Below are positions 62,342 through 64,000 of a stretch of DNA of 64,000 bases, in pieces (the stretch's first letter is position 1; the number at the start of each line of letters is the position of its first letter). The translations under genes and the position numbers were made by a program. The DNA is from Prinia subflava (taxonomy: Eukaryota > Chordata > Aves > Passeriformes > Cisticolidae): NCBI RefSeq assembly GCF_021018805.1, contig NC_086283.1:13095162-13159161 (forward strand), in the 5' to 3' direction. The notes under the pieces were generated by a model that made no database searches, had not been told where the DNA came from, and worked only from the letters and a program-made list of their open reading frames with translations.

Positions 62342-64000
62342 AAAGTATTAGTAATAGAACACAGCAGAGAATGGTGTGGAGTACATAAACCACTCCTCAC
62401 TACACATAAACAGCACGTGGGTCTGGCAGATTAAAATGGCAGATAACTCCAATTGATGGTAAAACTTCCAAAACTTCATTCACACTCATAATGCTTGCTA
62501 CAGGTAACGACTCGGGCATTTTCCTTAAAAAAATAGTTTAAACCGAAAGAGGTTTTTTTTTTTTCCCCCAATGCATAATAAATGGATAAAAAGTCTCCAT
62601 GCATTGTAAGCAGACTTTAAAAAGCATTTCACATAATGAAACAAAGAATTTTGATCACATTGATTTCAACACTTAATACTCTCAAATCCTTAAAAAAAAT
62701 CTCAAGAACATATTTTGTAAATATCTTCATGCCTCAGCTAAACTCAGAATATGCTCAATTTTCACTGTGCCTTGAATCCAGGTGTTTTGTTGTATTTACA
62801 AGTCAAATACATGCTAGGGAAGAGCATAAATTTTATTTCAGCTGCCTGGGAAAAATACAGTGTAAGAAGGATTCCAGCATGTTATCAACTTCTGATGCCG
62901 TGCAAGCATGCATGCATCTGATTTTGCTGAAATGATGGTAATTTATCTGTGCATGGCAAATCAGATTACTGCAGACTTTCAGTGTGCACCTGGTGTGATG
63001 CTTTGTACTATCCCTAGAACACCTGACTGGGGAGGAGATGATGGTACCCTTTCCCAGGGAATGGTTAAAGCAACTGGTTAATTTGAAACAAAAGTCCAAT
63101 TTGGCTTTTTACGGAAGTTCTATTCTACAAGAGAACTCTGAAAGGACACAGGAGCAGCTTCTTGACATTTACATTGACATATGGGCTCTGATGTTGCAGA
63201 ACAAAGCTGAGAGAATAAAAAATACCACCAAGCCTTACAACACTATTTGGCTAAAAATATTTCAGGGTGTTGCCATGATTCCACAGGAAACTCAGATATA
63301 TTGTTTCAGAATGAATGGTATCACTTCACATGCAATTCTATTTTAAGCAGCACAGAAGAATGATATTGTCAGTATCCATAGCTTAAATCCTTCTTTTAGT
63401 GCAGGTTTATGGTCATGATTCCATGCAGAGCCATATGCAGGTTTGGGTATAAGGACTGCAGTGCATTTGAGGCATCAGAGATGATATTTTAAAAAATCAT
63501 TAGGACTGGAACATATTTTTTTCCCACTTTATCCAGTGCTGATTGCAGATAGATTCATAAATGGCAGCAGAACACTTCTGGAAAACATTACTTCAGTTTT
63601 CACACCTACAGCACATAGGTGTTGAAATGAAATTCCATTTAATTCCTACGGTATTGTTCTTGGGAGGACCTGTCTGTAAATCCAAACACTTTTAATTCCT
63701 TTATCTATCTATCTAGCTAGCTAGCTAGCTATTAATTATTTGTTTCCATCCCAGTAAATATCAACTTCCTACCGGGATAGGAGTCAAATTTAATGCCCTG
63801 TCAAAAATCCAAGAATTTATTGTATGGAGATGTTTCTGGAGTTACTGTATGTTACCTTGTATCTTTGAAAATTTAAAGATTGATACAGAACCTTAGAGGA
63901 ACTTCATGGTGGGACCTCCTGAACTTCTAGTTAACTCCAGTTTATCTCTCTTGACATTTTTGGTTGTTAACCATCTTTTAAGGACCTTCATTGATGTAAC
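62342..64000. other. Likely intron upstream of the minus-strand exon
   Basis: If the exon at 61829-62314 is real, this stretch is its upstream intron on the - strand. No further exon is evident. The 102-codon frame at 63038-63346 (+) and the 88-codon frame at 62833-63099 (-) lack splice support. A tetranucleotide repeat at 63702-63731 is listed separately. Confidence 0.4.
63702..63731 (+). repeat. (TATC)3-(TAGC)4 microsatellite
   Basis: Three TATC units (63702-63713) pass directly into four TAGC units (63714-63729). TAGCTAGCTAGCTAGCTA at 63714-63731 is an 18-bp perfect palindrome and could extrude as a cruciform. Confidence 0.95.

Noticed and set aside
1..64000. tRNA, rRNA, known microRNA, CRISPR array, endogenous retrovirus, mitochondrial insert
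   Set aside because: Looked for by eye on both strands; no supporting motif or structure was found, though a tool-based search could still reveal diverged copies.

Overview
The window looks like bird (avian) nuclear DNA. It is AT-rich and CpG-poor, has very long stretches without open frames, and its only recognisable transposons are CR1 non-LTR retrotransposon pieces. Three of these carry the typical avian CR1 3' tail (repeats of the ATTCTRTG type near 2365 and 15315, and its complement near 8300). Nothing bacterial or viral was seen: no operons, ribosome binding sites, CRISPR arrays or rRNA. Crocodilian or turtle DNA is a less likely alternative. The exact species, chromosome and locus cannot be read from the sequence.

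Layout. From 1 to about 61.8 kb the window is gene-free intergenic or intronic sequence. It is broken up by a CR1 3' end at 2.2 kb (+), a CR1 3' part at 8.3-8.7 kb (-), a longer CR1 3' part at 14.7-15.3 kb (+), and an orphan, decayed CR1 ORF1 (coiled-coil plus GDSL-esterase region) at 46.9-47.55 kb (+). Between these lie ten or so low-complexity tracts made almost only of A and C on the + strand, several homopolymers and microsatellites, and an imperfect 136-bp direct duplication at 31.3 and 32.5 kb. There are also locally GC-richer islands (3.85-4.05, 20.1, 27.1-27.4, 42.9-43.2, 46.6-46.8 and 48.25-48.75 kb) that could be regulatory elements or old repeats.

The one convincing protein-coding feature is a probable terminal exon on the - strand, 61829-62314. 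It has a good pyrimidine-tract/CAG acceptor, 161 open codons and a TAA stop, in DNA clearly richer in GC than its surroundings. I could not name the gene. If it is real, its upstream exons lie beyond 62.3 kb and its 3' UTR runs down into the AT-rich sequence below 61.8 kb. A weaker candidate is a small ORF at 42964-43350 (+), preceded by a TATA-like box and beginning with a signal-peptide-like stretch.

No clearly novel multi-gene system is visible. The items most worth a second look are the unidentified exon, the local duplication, the orphan CR1 esterase fragment with its perfect hairpin, the strand-biased A/C tracts, and the G-quadruplex-type runs.
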